Assembly: GCF_022429645.1 (NCBI RefSeq)
Contig: NZ_CP092480.1
Location: forward strand, 3,454,501-3,518,500
DNA from: Lutibacter sp. A80
GTDB taxonomy: Bacteria; Bacteroidota; Bacteroidia; Flavobacteriales; Flavobacteriaceae
DNA: 64,000 nucleotides
Reading direction: 5' to 3'
The notes below the pieces were generated by a model. That model had not been told where the DNA came from, did not search any database, and was given only the letters and a program-made list of their open reading frames with translations. This document shows positions 1 through 9,095 of the stretch, in pieces. Made by a program: the position numbers and the translations under genes. How positions within the stretch are numbered: the first letter of the stretch is position 1; each line of letters starts with the position of its first letter.

Positions 1-2
1 TA

Positions 3-455
3 CGTGATGATTTTGGTCAGTGGGATGAAAAAAACCAACGTCCAGAATTATTTGATATGTTAAACGGACAAATAGACTTTGGTCAAAATGTACGTGTTTT
101 TCCAATTTCTAACTGGACAGAATTAGATGTTTGGACATATATTGAACGTGAAGATTTAGAAATTCCTTCAATTTATTTTTCACATCCAAGAAAAACATTT
201 GTTCGCGATGGTTTAATTTGGTCTGCTTCAGAACATGTGTACCGAGATGAAGAGGAAGAAGTAGCAGAACGTATTGTTCGTTTTAGAACCGTTGGAGATA
301 TGAGTTGTACCGCAGCAGTAGCTTCTTATGCCGAAACAATTAGTGAAGTGGTTGCTGAAATTAGAGATTCTAGTATTTCAGAAAGAGGTGCAAGAATTGA
401 TGATAAACGATCGGAAGCAGCAATGGAAGAGCGTAAACAACAAGGGTACTTTTAA
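3..455 (+). CDS. cysD: Sulfate adenylyltransferase subunit 2, 3' part
   Basis: This is the C-terminal half of the small ATP sulfurylase subunit, which makes adenylyl sulfate (APS) from sulfate and ATP together with CysN. The frame is open to the left edge, so the gene starts outside the window. The visible residues include RDDFGQWDEKNQRPELF, the FPISNWTELDVW segment and the RFRTVGDMSCTAAV block, all typical of the CysD/PAPS-reductase-like fold, and the end KQQGYF is a normal CysD terminus. cysN follows after 117 bp, giving the usual cysDN order in an assimilatory sulfate operon that continues to the siroheme genes. The first ATG in the window is internal and is not the true start. Confidence 0.95.
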   Translation, partial: RDDFGQWDEKNQRPELFDMLNGQIDFGQNVRVFPISNWTELDVWTYIEREDLEIPSIYFSHPRKTFVRDGLIWSASEHVYRDEEEEVAERIVRFRTVGDMSCTAAVASYAETISEVVAEIRDSSISERGARIDDKRSEAAMEERKQQGYF

Positions 456-469
456 AATTTTCTTTAGAA

Positions 470-570
470 AATTTTGCTTTTAGCTTTTGGCACTTAGCCA
501 TTAGCAGATTTATAAAATAAAAATATAATTAAGCCAATAGCAAACAGCGAATGGCAAATAGCTAAACAAA
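470..570. repeat. Imperfect inverted repeat between cysD and cysN
   Basis: The spacer is built from variants of TTTAGCT, TTTGGCA and CATTAGC on the left and their complements (GCCAATAGC, AATGGCAAATAGCTAA) on the right. A long imperfect hairpin could form between the two genes. It resembles the low-complexity AGCTATTGGC-type intergenic repeats seen in flavobacterial genomes. A role in mRNA processing between cysD and cysN is possible but only inferred. Confidence 0.5.
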
Positions 571-572
571 AA

Positions 573-1820
573 ATGGAAGTTTTAAAAATAGCAACAGCAG
601 GAAGTGTAGATGATGGAAAAAGTACATTAATTGGAAGATTATTGTACGACACAAAATCGTTAACAGATGATAAATTAGAGGCCATTGAACGTAGCTCTAA
701 GCAAAAAGGGTACGATTATTTAGATTTTTCCCTAGCAACAGATGGTTTAGTAGCTGAAAGAGAACAAGGAATTACTATTGATGTAGCTCATATTTATTTT
801 TCAACTGCAACAAAAAGTTATATAATTGCCGATACTCCAGGACACGTAGAATATACACGTAATATGGTTACAGGTGCATCTACATCGCAAGTTGGAGTGG
901 TTTTAATTGATGCGCGTCACGGTGTTATTGAACAAACCTATCGTCATTTTTTTATCAATAATTTATTGAGAATTAAAAATGTAATTGTAGCGGTAAATAA
1001 AATGGATTTAGTTGATTTTTCTGAAGAAAGATATAACGAAATTAAAGCAGATTTTCAAAAGGTAGTTGATAAAAGTGATTACGAAGATCAAAACATTACA
1101 TTTATTCCTGTAAGTGCTTTAAAAGGTGATAATGTTGTTGAAGAATCAGCAAATATGCCTTGGTTTGCAGGTAAAACTTTATTGCAATATCTAGAAGAAA
1201 TTGACACCGAAGATATTTATAATAAAGGAACAGTCCGTTTTCCAGTACAATATGTAATTCGTCCAAAAACATCAGCATATCACGATTTTAGAGGGTATGC
1301 AGGTAAAGTATATGGAGGTGAATTAAATGTGGGAGATGAAGTGGTTATTTTACCATCAAAAACTAAATCTAAAATTAAAGAAATTTTCTTTTACGATAAA
1401 AAATATAAAACTGCAGCTCGTAGATCATCGGTAACAGTTACACTAGAAGATGATGTAAATGTAAGTAGAGGAGATATGATTGTGAGAGAAAATGAATTGC
1501 CTAAAATTGAAAAAAAGTTTACAGCAACTGTAACCTGGATGGATAACGAAAATCTAACACCTGGTTCAAAATATGTTTTACAACATGGTGTAAATAAAGT
1601 ATTGGCTAAAGTTGGTGCTATTCACAATAAAATAAATCCAGATTATTCTGGAATTGAAACAGGAGTTGATAGTTTAACAATGAATGATATTGCATCTGTT
1701 TCATTTCAATTGAATAAGCCAATCTTTTTAGATTCATTTAAAAAACACAGAACTAACGGGTCTTTTATATTAATAGATCCTCAAACTAATAATACGGCAG
1801 GAGTCGGTTTTATTGAGTAA
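573..1820 (+). CDS. cysN: Sulfate adenylyltransferase subunit 1 (GTPase)
   Basis: CysN is the GTP-hydrolysing large subunit that drives APS formation with CysD in the cytoplasm. The elongation-factor-like G domain shows the P-loop GSVDDGKS at residues 10-17, DTPGH from residue 87 and NKMD from residue 142, followed by EF-Tu-like beta-barrel domains. At 415 residues it is near the length usual in Bacteroidetes and lacks the C-terminal CysC kinase found fused in some bacteria. The ATG at 573 follows an A-rich stretch (AAACAAAAA), normal for this phylum where Shine-Dalgarno sites are weak. A small hairpin (AATTCCT / AGGAATT, 1862-1883) lies between it and the next gene. Confidence 0.96.
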   Translation: MEVLKIATAGSVDDGKSTLIGRLLYDTKSLTDDKLEAIERSSKQKGYDYLDFSLATDGLVAEREQGITIDVAHIYFSTATKSYIIADTPGHVEYTRNMVTGASTSQVGVVLIDARHGVIEQTYRHFFINNLLRIKNVIVAVNKMDLVDFSEERYNEIKADFQKVVDKSDYEDQNITFIPVSALKGDNVVEESANMPWFAGKTLLQYLEEIDTEDIYNKGTVRFPVQYVIRPKTSAYHDFRGYAGKVYGGELNVGDEVVILPSKTKSKIKEIFFYDKKYKTAARRSSVTVTLEDDVNVSRGDMIVRENELPKIEKKFTATVTWMDNENLTPGSKYVLQHGVNKVLAKVGAIHNKINPDYSGIETGVDSLTMNDIASVSFQLNKPIFLDSFKKHRTNGSFILIDPQTNNTAGVGFIE

Positions 1821-1913
1821 CTAAAAGAAAATCAATTACATATTAATTTATTGAAGCTCATAATTCCTTATGGACTAGGAATTCTATTATTACTAACTAA
1901 AAAATAAAATAGC

Positions 1914-4004
1914 ATGCAAAGCTTTAGAAGCGAGATCGAAAACCCGATCGTCGAGAGGGATATTATTGAACTAGAAAAAAAGATTCAACAGTTTTATAAG
2001 GGTGAAATTGATGAAGATCGATTTAGAAGTTTACGTCTTGCAAGAGGTGTTTATGGTCAACGCCAATTTGGTGTTCAAATGATTCGTATAAAGTTACCTT
2101 ACGGAAGAGTTACAAGTGAACAATTACATAGAATCTCTAATGTTTCAGATGAATATTCTAGAGGAAGATTGCATATTACTACGCGTCAAGATATTCAAAT
2201 TCATCACGTTAGTTTAGATAGAGCTCCAGAATTATGGGCAGAATTAGAAAAAGATGATATTACCTTGCGTGAAGCTTGTGGAAATGCTGTTAGAAATGTA
2301 ACTGCAAGTGAAACTGCAGGTATTGATCCAGAGGAACCTTTTGATGTTTCTCCGTATGCACAAGCTACTTTTGAATTCTTTTTAAGAAACCCAATCTGTC
2401 AAGAACTTGGTAGAAAATTTAAAATTTCTTTTTCAGGAACCGACAAAGATACGGCTTTAAGTTTTATGCACGATTTAGGTTATATTGCTAAAATTAAAGG
2501 TGGTGTAACTGGTTTTAAAGTGATGCTTGCTGGTGGATTAGGGTCGCAAGCTAGATTAGCAGATACACTTTTTGAATTTATTGAAGCTGATAAAATTATA
2601 CCTTTAACTGAAGCTGTTTTACGTGTTTTTGATAGGTATGGAGAACGTTCTAGAAGAGCAAAGGCACGTTTAAAATTTTTAATAAAAGATATTGGTTTTG
2701 ATGCATTTGTAAAATTGGTTGAAGAAGAGCAAAAAGCATTATCAGTAAAAACATACCCGATAGATACTTCTAATTTTGATGCTGAGGTAGATTTATCTCA
2801 TGTTCAAATTCCAACAGTAGAAATTAAAAATGAAAAAGCTTTTGAAGCTTGGAAAGCAATAAATGTAATTCCTCAAAAACAAAAAGGTTTAAGTGCTATT
2901 GGAATAAAAGTGCATTTAGGAGATTTTTACACCGATAAAGCTAGAATTTTAGCAGATTTAATTAAAAAATATGCAGGTAATGAGATTCGTTTAACATTAC
3001 GTCAAAATATATTAATTCGTCATGTAAAAAATGAATTATTGCCTTTTTTCTATGTAGAGTTAGAAAAATTGGGTTTTGTAGATTTAGGGTACGAAAGTAC
3101 GTTAGATATTACATCGTGTCCAGGAACAGATACTTGTAATTTAGGTATTGCAAGTAGTACCGGAATTTCTGTGGCATTAGAAAATGTATTGAAAAATGAA
3201 TACCCTCAATATGCAAACAATAAAAATATTACCATAAAAATTAGTGGTTGTATGAATTCTTGTGGACAACATACAATGGCGCATATTGGTTTTCAAGGTA
3301 TGTCTATTAAATCTGGAAATTTGGTAGCTCCAGCTTTACAAGTATTATTAGGAGGAAGTGTTTTAGGAGATGGAAAAGGTAGAATTGCCAATAAAGTATT
3401 AAAAATACCAAGTAAACGAGGTCCAAACGCATTGCGTTCAATTTTAAATGATTATGAGGCAAATGTTCTAGCTAACGAAAGTTTTATAGATTATTACGAT
3501 CGCCAAGGTGAGCGTTATTTTTATAACCTGTTAAAACCTTTGTCAGATACAACTAACTTAGAGCAAAAAGATTTTATTGACTGGGGAAGTGAGCAAGCTT
3601 ATGAAAAAGCAGTTGGAGTAGGAGAATGTGCTGGTGTAGTTATAGATTTAATTGCAACGTTATTATTGGAAAGCGAAGAAAAATTAGAAAACGCTTCAGA
3701 ATCTTTAAAATTAAATCAGTATTCAGATAGTATTTATTATGCATATTCAAGTATTGTTAATACTGCAAAAGCTTTGCTAACTTCAGAGGAAAAGAAAACC
3801 AATACACATGTTGGTATTATTTCTCAGTTTGATCAGTTTTTTGGAGATAAAATTGATTTAGGTGTGCCTTTTTCAACATTGATTTATCAAATAAAAAATA
3901 ATGAACCAACTAAAGAATTTGCTCAAAAATATTTGAGCGATGCACAGTTGTTTTATAAAAAAGCAAATGATTATAGAACTAAAACTGTGAGTAATGAAAA
4001 CTAA
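1914..4004 (+). CDS. Sulfite/nitrite reductase with C-terminal HEPN-like domain
   Basis: This is a siroheme [4Fe-4S] reductase, most likely reducing sulfite to sulfide given the cysDN and siroheme neighbours. Two ferredoxin-like half-domains and two siroheme/4Fe-4S domains occupy about residues 1-560. The cluster cysteines are visible as C402 and C408 (CPGTDTC) and C446 and C450 (CMNSC). The last 120 or so residues (about 570-696) are an all-helical extension with LESEEKLENASESLKLNQYS and DSIYYAYSSIVNTAKALL, which resembles a HEPN domain and is absent from classic CysI or NirA proteins (about 550-570 residues). cobA starts 11 bp inside its 3' end. No separate flavoprotein subunit is visible, so a ferredoxin donor is likely. 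Confidence 0.9.
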   Translation: MQSFRSEIENPIVERDIIELEKKIQQFYKGEIDEDRFRSLRLARGVYGQRQFGVQMIRIKLPYGRVTSEQLHRISNVSDEYSRGRLHITTRQDIQIHHVSLDRAPELWAELEKDDITLREACGNAVRNVTASETAGIDPEEPFDVSPYAQATFEFFLRNPICQELGRKFKISFSGTDKDTALSFMHDLGYIAKIKGGVTGFKVMLAGGLGSQARLADTLFEFIEADKIIPLTEAVLRVFDRYGERSRRAKARLKFLIKDIGFDAFVKLVEEEQKALSVKTYPIDTSNFDAEVDLSHVQIPTVEIKNEKAFEAWKAINVIPQKQKGLSAIGIKVHLGDFYTDKARILADLIKKYAGNEIRLTLRQNILIRHVKNELLPFFYVELEKLGFVDLGYESTLDITSCPGTDTCNLGIASSTGISVALENVLKNEYPQYANNKNITIKISGCMNSCGQHTMAHIGFQGMSIKSGNLVAPALQVLLGGSVLGDGKGRIANKVLKIPSKRGPNALRSILNDYEANVLANESFIDYYDRQGERYFYNLLKPLSDTTNLEQKDFIDWGSEQAYEKAVGVGECAGVVIDLIATLLLESEEKLENASESLKLNQYSDSIYYAYSSIVNTAKALLTSEEKKTNTHVGIISQFDQFFGDKIDLGVPFSTLIYQIKNNEPTKEFAQKYLSDAQLFYKKANDYRTKTVSNEN

Positions 4005-4770
4005 ATTAGAAAAAAAAGTAACTTTAGTTGGAGCTGGTCCTGGAGATCCAGATTTAATAACTGTAAAAGGTGTAAAAGCATTGCAAAAAGCCAATGTTAT
4101 TTTATATGACGCTTTAATAAATAGAGAATTATTAGCGTATGCACCAACTGCAAAAAAGATTTTTGTTGGTAAACGTAAAGGAATGCATAGCTTTTCTCAA
4201 GATCAGATTAACGAGTTAATAGTTAAAAGCGCTTTTGAGTACGGAAATGTTGTCCGTTTAAAGGGAGGTGATCCTTTTATTTTTGGAAGAGGTACTGAAG
4301 AAATTGATTATATTGAGTCATTTGGTATAGAAACCGAAGTTGTTTCAGGTATTTCATCATCAATGGCTGTACCTGCAAGTCAAGGTATTTCATTAACAAA
4401 AAGAGGTGTTGCTGAGAGTTTTTGGGTAATTACAGGAACCACTTCAGAAAAAAAATTATCTGGCGATGTATATTTGGCGGCTCAATCAACAGCTACAGTT
4501 GTTATTTTAATGGGAATGAGTAAGTTGGATGAAATTGTTTCAGTTTTTAAAAAATATAATAAAACTGAAATGCCAACGGCAATTATTCAAAACGGAACAA
4601 CAAAAAACGAAAAATTAGGATTAGGTACAATAAATACCATTGAAGAGGTTGTAGCTCAAAAACAACTGTCTTCACCTGCCATAATTGTTATTGGTGAAGT
4701 AGTTAAGGAAAGTTCAAAATTTCACTTATTTTATAAAAATGTTCATTCTGAATTGTTAAAAGAGTTGTAA
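3994..4770 (+). CDS. cobA: Uroporphyrinogen-III C-methyltransferase
   Basis: SUMT uses S-adenosylmethionine to methylate uroporphyrinogen III twice, giving precorrin-2, the first committed step to siroheme. The N-terminal VTLVGAGPGDPDLITVKG motif and the RLKGGDPFIFGRG motif are diagnostic of the family, and 258 residues is the usual length for a stand-alone SUMT. The ATG overlaps the end of the sulfite reductase by 11 bp, suggesting translational coupling. The next gene supplies the remaining siroheme steps, so this pair makes the cofactor for the reductase immediately upstream. Confidence 0.96.
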   Translation: MKTKLEKKVTLVGAGPGDPDLITVKGVKALQKANVILYDALINRELLAYAPTAKKIFVGKRKGMHSFSQDQINELIVKSAFEYGNVVRLKGGDPFIFGRGTEEIDYIESFGIETEVVSGISSSMAVPASQGISLTKRGVAESFWVITGTTSEKKLSGDVYLAAQSTATVVILMGMSKLDEIVSVFKKYNKTEMPTAIIQNGTTKNEKLGLGTINTIEEVVAQKQLSSPAIIVIGEVVKESSKFHLFYKNVHSELLKEL

Positions 4771-4821
4771 TTGTATTTTAGTAGTAGTTTTACAACTAGA
4801 AGTATTTAAAATAAAGTTGCT

Positions 4822-5403
4822 ATGAATCAAAATGAATTGTATCCTATTTTTTTAAAAGTGTCTCAACTAAATGTATTAATAGTTGGAGGTGGAACTGTAG
4901 CATTAGAAAAACTTTCGTTTTTGTTAAAATCGAGTCCTAATGCAAAAGTATTAGTGGTTTCTAAAGAGTTTGATAAAAATTTGTTAAAGCTGGTTGAAGA
5001 ACATAATGTATCAACAGCGACAGCTCCATACAATAAATCTGCACTAAAAAATAAGCAGCTTGTTATTGCAGCAACTAATAATAAGCAAGTAAACAAGCAA
5101 ATTTATTTAGATGCAAAATCAGAAAATATTTTAATAAATGTAGCAGATACTCCTGAATTATGCGATTTTTATTTAGGAGGTATTGTTACTAAAGGAAATA
5201 TTAAAATAGCAATTTCAACTAACGGAAAATCACCTACATTAGCAAAGCGTTTACGTCAGTTTTTTGAAGATGTAATTCCTGAAAATATAGATGATTTGGC
5301 TACTAATTTAAATGCATTTAGAAAAACTATAAAAGGTAATTTTCAAGAGAAAGTAGATACTTTAAATCACTTGACTAAAGGTATAATTGATAAAGAGCAA
5401 TAG
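4822..5403 (+). CDS. Precorrin-2 dehydrogenase/sirohydrochlorin ferrochelatase (CysG N-terminal type)
   Basis: The 193-residue protein matches the Met8p/CysG-N family, which oxidises precorrin-2 with NAD and inserts iron to finish siroheme. The N-terminal Rossmann motif LIVGGGTVALEKLSFLL is clear, and the central segment NIKIAISTNGKSPTLAKRLR is the usual family signature in which Ser and Lys lie near the substrate. It stands alone rather than fused to the SUMT domain as in enterobacterial CysG. It follows cobA by 51 bp and closes the operon. Some family members lack ferrochelatase activity, and that cannot be judged here. Confidence 0.92.
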   Translation: MNQNELYPIFLKVSQLNVLIVGGGTVALEKLSFLLKSSPNAKVLVVSKEFDKNLLKLVEEHNVSTATAPYNKSALKNKQLVIAATNNKQVNKQIYLDAKSENILINVADTPELCDFYLGGIVTKGNIKIAISTNGKSPTLAKRLRQFFEDVIPENIDDLATNLNAFRKTIKGNFQEKVDTLNHLTKGIIDKEQ

Positions 5404-5757
5404 CAGAAACTCTTTTGACGAACATAAAATATTATTTTTTTTAAGGTATCTTAATAAAATTAATTTAAAAATTTAATTATTGATAATATAATTTGAGTTT
5501 AAGATTTAAATATTTAATACTTTAAATTAAAATCAATAAAATATTCATTATTAATTTGTATTAGTTGAATTATTAGTAATTTTACGTGTTAACGGTATAA
5601 TTATAATAATTTCTTTATTAAATATAAGGCTATATAATTTTTTAAATGCCGTATCTAGATATGATTATTAAATAAATTACTTTTATTTGCCATTGATTAA
5701 AAACATCTGGTAATAAGAATATTTATTTCAAAATAAGTTGTTTATATAAAAAAGAAT
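5404..5757. other. AT-rich gene-free spacer
   Basis: These 354 bases separate the siroheme operon from the transglutaminase cluster. They are very AT-rich, with stops in all frames and no tRNA or clear riboswitch. A TTTATTTG-like box occurs near the 3' end, but no well-spaced partner was found, so no promoter is called. Confidence 0.6.
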
Positions 5758-8700
5758 ATGGCTCTAAAAATAGTAATTTCGCATAAAACTGTATATAAGT
5801 ATGATCGTTCAGTATCATTATCTCCACATATTTTTAGGTTAAGACCTGCACCGCATAGTAGAACGCCTATAGAATCGTATTCTATAAAAATTAAACCTGA
5901 AAATCAGTTTTTTAATTGGCAGCAGGATCCTTTTGGAAATTATATGGCACGCTTAATTTTTCCGGAAAAAACAAAAGAATTATCTATTGATGTTGAAATA
6001 ATTGCAGATTTAAAAACAATCAACCCATTCGATTTTTTTGTAGAAGAATCTGCAGAAGAATACCCTTTTGAATATTCAGAAACAATAAAAAAGGAATTAT
6101 CCCCTTATTTAGAAGTAACGGAAAAAGGAAAACTTTTAGATGGATTTTTAAAAACTATAGATTATACACCGCGAAAAACCATTTATTTTTTAATTGATAT
6201 TAATAGAAAAATCTATGAATATTTAAATTACAATATAAGGTTAGATCCAGGAGTGCAAACCTGCGAAGAAACACTTGAAGGTAAAAGTGGCTCTTGTAGA
6301 GATTATGCTTGGTTGTTTGTGCAAACATTACGTCATTTAGGATTTGGAGCACGATTTGTGTCGGGTTATTTGGTGCAATTAAAATCTGATGAAAAATCAC
6401 TAGATGGACCTTCAGGACCAGAAGAAGATTTTACAGACCTACATGCTTGGGCAGAGGTTTATTTACCGGGTGCTGGTTGGATTGGTTTTGATGCAACTTC
6501 TGGTTTATTGGCAGGTGAAGGGCATATTCCTTTAGCGTGTACACCAAATTTTGAGAGTGCAGCTCCAGTAGAAGGCTTAACAGATGTTTGTGAAACAGAA
6601 TTCTTTTTTGAAAATTCAGTAAAAAGAATTTTTGAATCTCCAAGAGTTACCAAACCATATACAGAAGAACAGTGGAAAGAAATTTATAAACTAGGATTTA
6701 AGGTAGAAAAAGAATTAGATAAAGGAGATGTTAGATTAACAATGGGAGGAGAACCTACTTTTGTTTCTATAGATGATATGGAATCTCCAGAGTGGAATAC
6801 GGATGCAGATGGGGAACATAAAAGAGAATTAGCTGCAAATCTTACCGAAAAATTATACGATAAATTTGCAAAAGGTGGTGTATTACATCACGCACAAGGT
6901 AAATGGTATCCTGGAGAACCACTTCCAAGGTGGCAAATTGAAATTTGTTGGAGAAAAGATGGTAAACCTATTTGGCACTACCCAAAATGGCTAGCTGCTT
7001 TTTCTGATGATATTCAATTACCAGAAAATGCAGATAAGGTGTTTTTAGAAACGCTTACAAATTATTTAAGAATTTCAAACAAACATATTTTACCTACCTA
7101 TGAAGATGCTTTTTATTTTTTATGGGAGCAAGGTAAATTACCTATAGATGTAGATCCGTTAAAAGATAAAGATGCTTCTTTGGTTCGAAAAAAGTTAAAC
7201 GAAATTTTAGAATCTGGAACGGATAAAGCTGTAGGCTATGTGTTGCCTTTAAATAATTCAGAAGGGCAATGGTATACAAATAAATGGGAGTTTAGAAGAC
7301 AACATATTTTTTTAATTCCAGGTAATTCACCTGTGGGATTAAGGTTGCCTTTAGAATCATTAATAGAGAAACCAGGAAACGAATTTCCAAAATATGAACC
7401 TGATAACTTTTCAAAAAAGAAAAAGTTACCAAGTTTTAAAAATAGAGTTTTAAAGAGGTATAGAGCATTTTTAAATGAAGGTGTTTTAGAAAATGAACAT
7501 GATTATTTTGTTAGAACTGCACTTTGTTCAGAAGTAAGAGATGGTAAATTGTATCTTTTCTTACCTCCGTTAGATAGTGCAGAAATATTCTTAGATTTAA
7601 TTGCATCTATTGAGTTAACAGCTAGAGAATTAAAAATACCTGTTATTATGGAAGGTTATGAACCGCCAAAAGATAGTAGGTTAGAATCTATGAAAATCAC
7701 CCCAGATCCTGGAGTAATTGAAGTAAATGTACACCCAACACATAATTGGAAAGATCTAGCAGATAATACTTTTACTATATATGAGCAAGCAAAACTATCG
7801 CGTTTAGGTACTGAAAAGTTTATGCTTGATGGAAAACATACTGGAACTGGAGGAGGTAATCACGTAACATTAGGAGGTGTAACGCCTGCTGACAGTCCGT
7901 TGTTAAGAAAACCGAGTTTGTTAAGAAGTTTACTAACATTTTGGCAACATCATCCAGGTTTGTCTTACTTATTTTCAGGTTCTTTTGTTGGTCCAACAAG
8001 TCAGGCGCCTAGAATTGATGAAGCACGTTTAGAAAATTTATATGAATTGGAAATTGCATTTAGTCAAATTCCAAAAGGAGAAGAGGTGCCTTTTTGGTTA
8101 ACAGACCGTTTGTTTAGACATTTATTAACCGATTTAACAGGGAACACACATCGTGCAGAATTTTGTATAGATAAATTATATTCGCCAGATTCTTCTTCTG
8201 GAAGGTTAGGGATTTTAGAACTAAGAGGTTTTGATATGCCTCCACACCCAGAAATGAGTTTAATGCAAATGTTGTTGGTGAGAACCTTAGTGTCTTGGTT
8301 TTGGAAAAAACCTTACGAGCATGATTTAGTACGTTGGGGAACAGAATTACACGATAAATTTTTGATAGAACACTATGTTCGTGAAGATATTAAAGACATT
8401 GTGCAACAATTAAATAAAGCAGGATATAAATTTAAAGAAGATTGGTTCAATCCGTTTTTTGAATTTAGATTCCCTTTACATGGAATGGTTGATATTAATA
8501 ATATTCATATAGAATTACGTGCGGCAATTGAACCTTGGAATGTTTTAGGTGAAGAAATGACAGGCGGAGGAACTGCAAGATATGTTGATTCTTCATTAGA
8601 AAGATTACAGGTTAAAGTTTCTAATTTTATTGAAGAACGTTACGTGCTTACGTGTAATGGTGTAAAAGTTCAATTAAATGCTACAACTGTTAAAGGAGAG

Positions 8701-9087
8701 TATGTTGCAGGGGTTAGGTATAAAGCTTGGGACCCATATTCTGCATTGCATCCAACCATTGGTGTAGATACTCCGTTGGTTTTTGATATTGTTGATAAAT
8801 GGAATAGAAGATCAATTGGAGGTTGTACTTATTATGTGTCGCATCCAGGAGGTAGGTCTTATGATACGTATCCGGTAAATAGTTTTGAAGCAGAATCTAG
8901 AAGAATTAATCGTTTCTGGGAATTTGGTCATACACAAGGTGAAATTGATCCCGTTGAAGAGACATTACAAGACGATGACGATTCAATTAAAACAGTTCAA
9001 GAAAAAGGAAGCTCAAAAAAGTTTCGTTATAAAGAAATTCCAATTAATTTTGAATTTCCAAATACATTGGACTTAAGAAAAAAATAA
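5758..9087 (+). CDS. Transglutaminase-like protein fused to DUF2126
   Basis: The first 90 or so residues form a bacterial transglutaminase N-terminal domain. The transglutaminase/protease core follows, with a visible triad: C180 (GSCRDYAW), H229 (LHAWAEVYLP) and D245 (GFDATSG). From about residue 320 to the C-terminus lies a DUF2126-type region, starting with RLTMGGEPTF and including EGYEPPKDSRLESM, HTGTGGGNHVTLGG and ELRGFDMPPHPEMS. The 1109-residue length matches this family. DUF2126 has no established biochemical role that I know of. It is followed after 8 bp by an ATP-grasp/alpha-E protein and then another transglutaminase, a set predicted to make or cleave peptide-like amide bonds. No signal peptide is visible. 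Confidence 0.93.
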   Translation: MALKIVISHKTVYKYDRSVSLSPHIFRLRPAPHSRTPIESYSIKIKPENQFFNWQQDPFGNYMARLIFPEKTKELSIDVEIIADLKTINPFDFFVEESAEEYPFEYSETIKKELSPYLEVTEKGKLLDGFLKTIDYTPRKTIYFLIDINRKIYEYLNYNIRLDPGVQTCEETLEGKSGSCRDYAWLFVQTLRHLGFGARFVSGYLVQLKSDEKSLDGPSGPEEDFTDLHAWAEVYLPGAGWIGFDATSGLLAGEGHIPLACTPNFESAAPVEGLTDVCETEFFFENSVKRIFESPRVTKPYTEEQWKEIYKLGFKVEKELDKGDVRLTMGGEPTFVSIDDMESPEWNTDADGEHKRELAANLTEKLYDKFAKGGVLHHAQGKWYPGEPLPRWQIEICWRKDGKPIWHYPKWLAAFSDDIQLPENADKVFLETLTNYLRISNKHILPTYEDAFYFLWEQGKLPIDVDPLKDKDASLVRKKLNEILESGTDKAVGYVLPLNNSEGQWYTNKWEFRRQHIFLIPGNSPVGLRLPLESLIEKPGNEFPKYEPDNFSKKKKLPSFKNRVLKRYRAFLNEGVLENEHDYFVRTALCSEVRDGKLYLFLPPLDSAEIFLDLIASIELTARELKIPVIMEGYEPPKDSRLESMKITPDPGVIEVNVHPTHNWKDLADNTFTIYEQAKLSRLGTEKFMLDGKHTGTGGGNHVTLGGVTPADSPLLRKPSLLRSLLTFWQHHPGLSYLFSGSFVGPTSQAPRIDEARLENLYELEIAFSQIPKGEEVPFWLTDRLFRHLLTDLTGNTHRAEFCIDKLYSPDSSSGRLGILELRGFDMPPHPEMSLMQMLLVRTLVSWFWKKPYEHDLVRWGTELHDKFLIEHYVREDIKDIVQQLNKAGYKFKEDWFNPFFEFRFPLHGMVDINNIHIELRAAIEPWNVLGEEMTGGGTARYVDSSLERLQVKVSNFIEERYVLTCNGVKVQLNATTVKGEYVAGVRYKAWDPYSALHPTIGVDTPLVFDIVDKWNRRSIGGCTYYVSHPGGRSYDTYPVNSFEAESRRINRFWEFGHTQGEIDPVEETLQDDDDSIKTVQEKGSSKKFRYKEIPINFEFPNTLDLRKK

Positions 9088-9095
9088 AACAAAGA

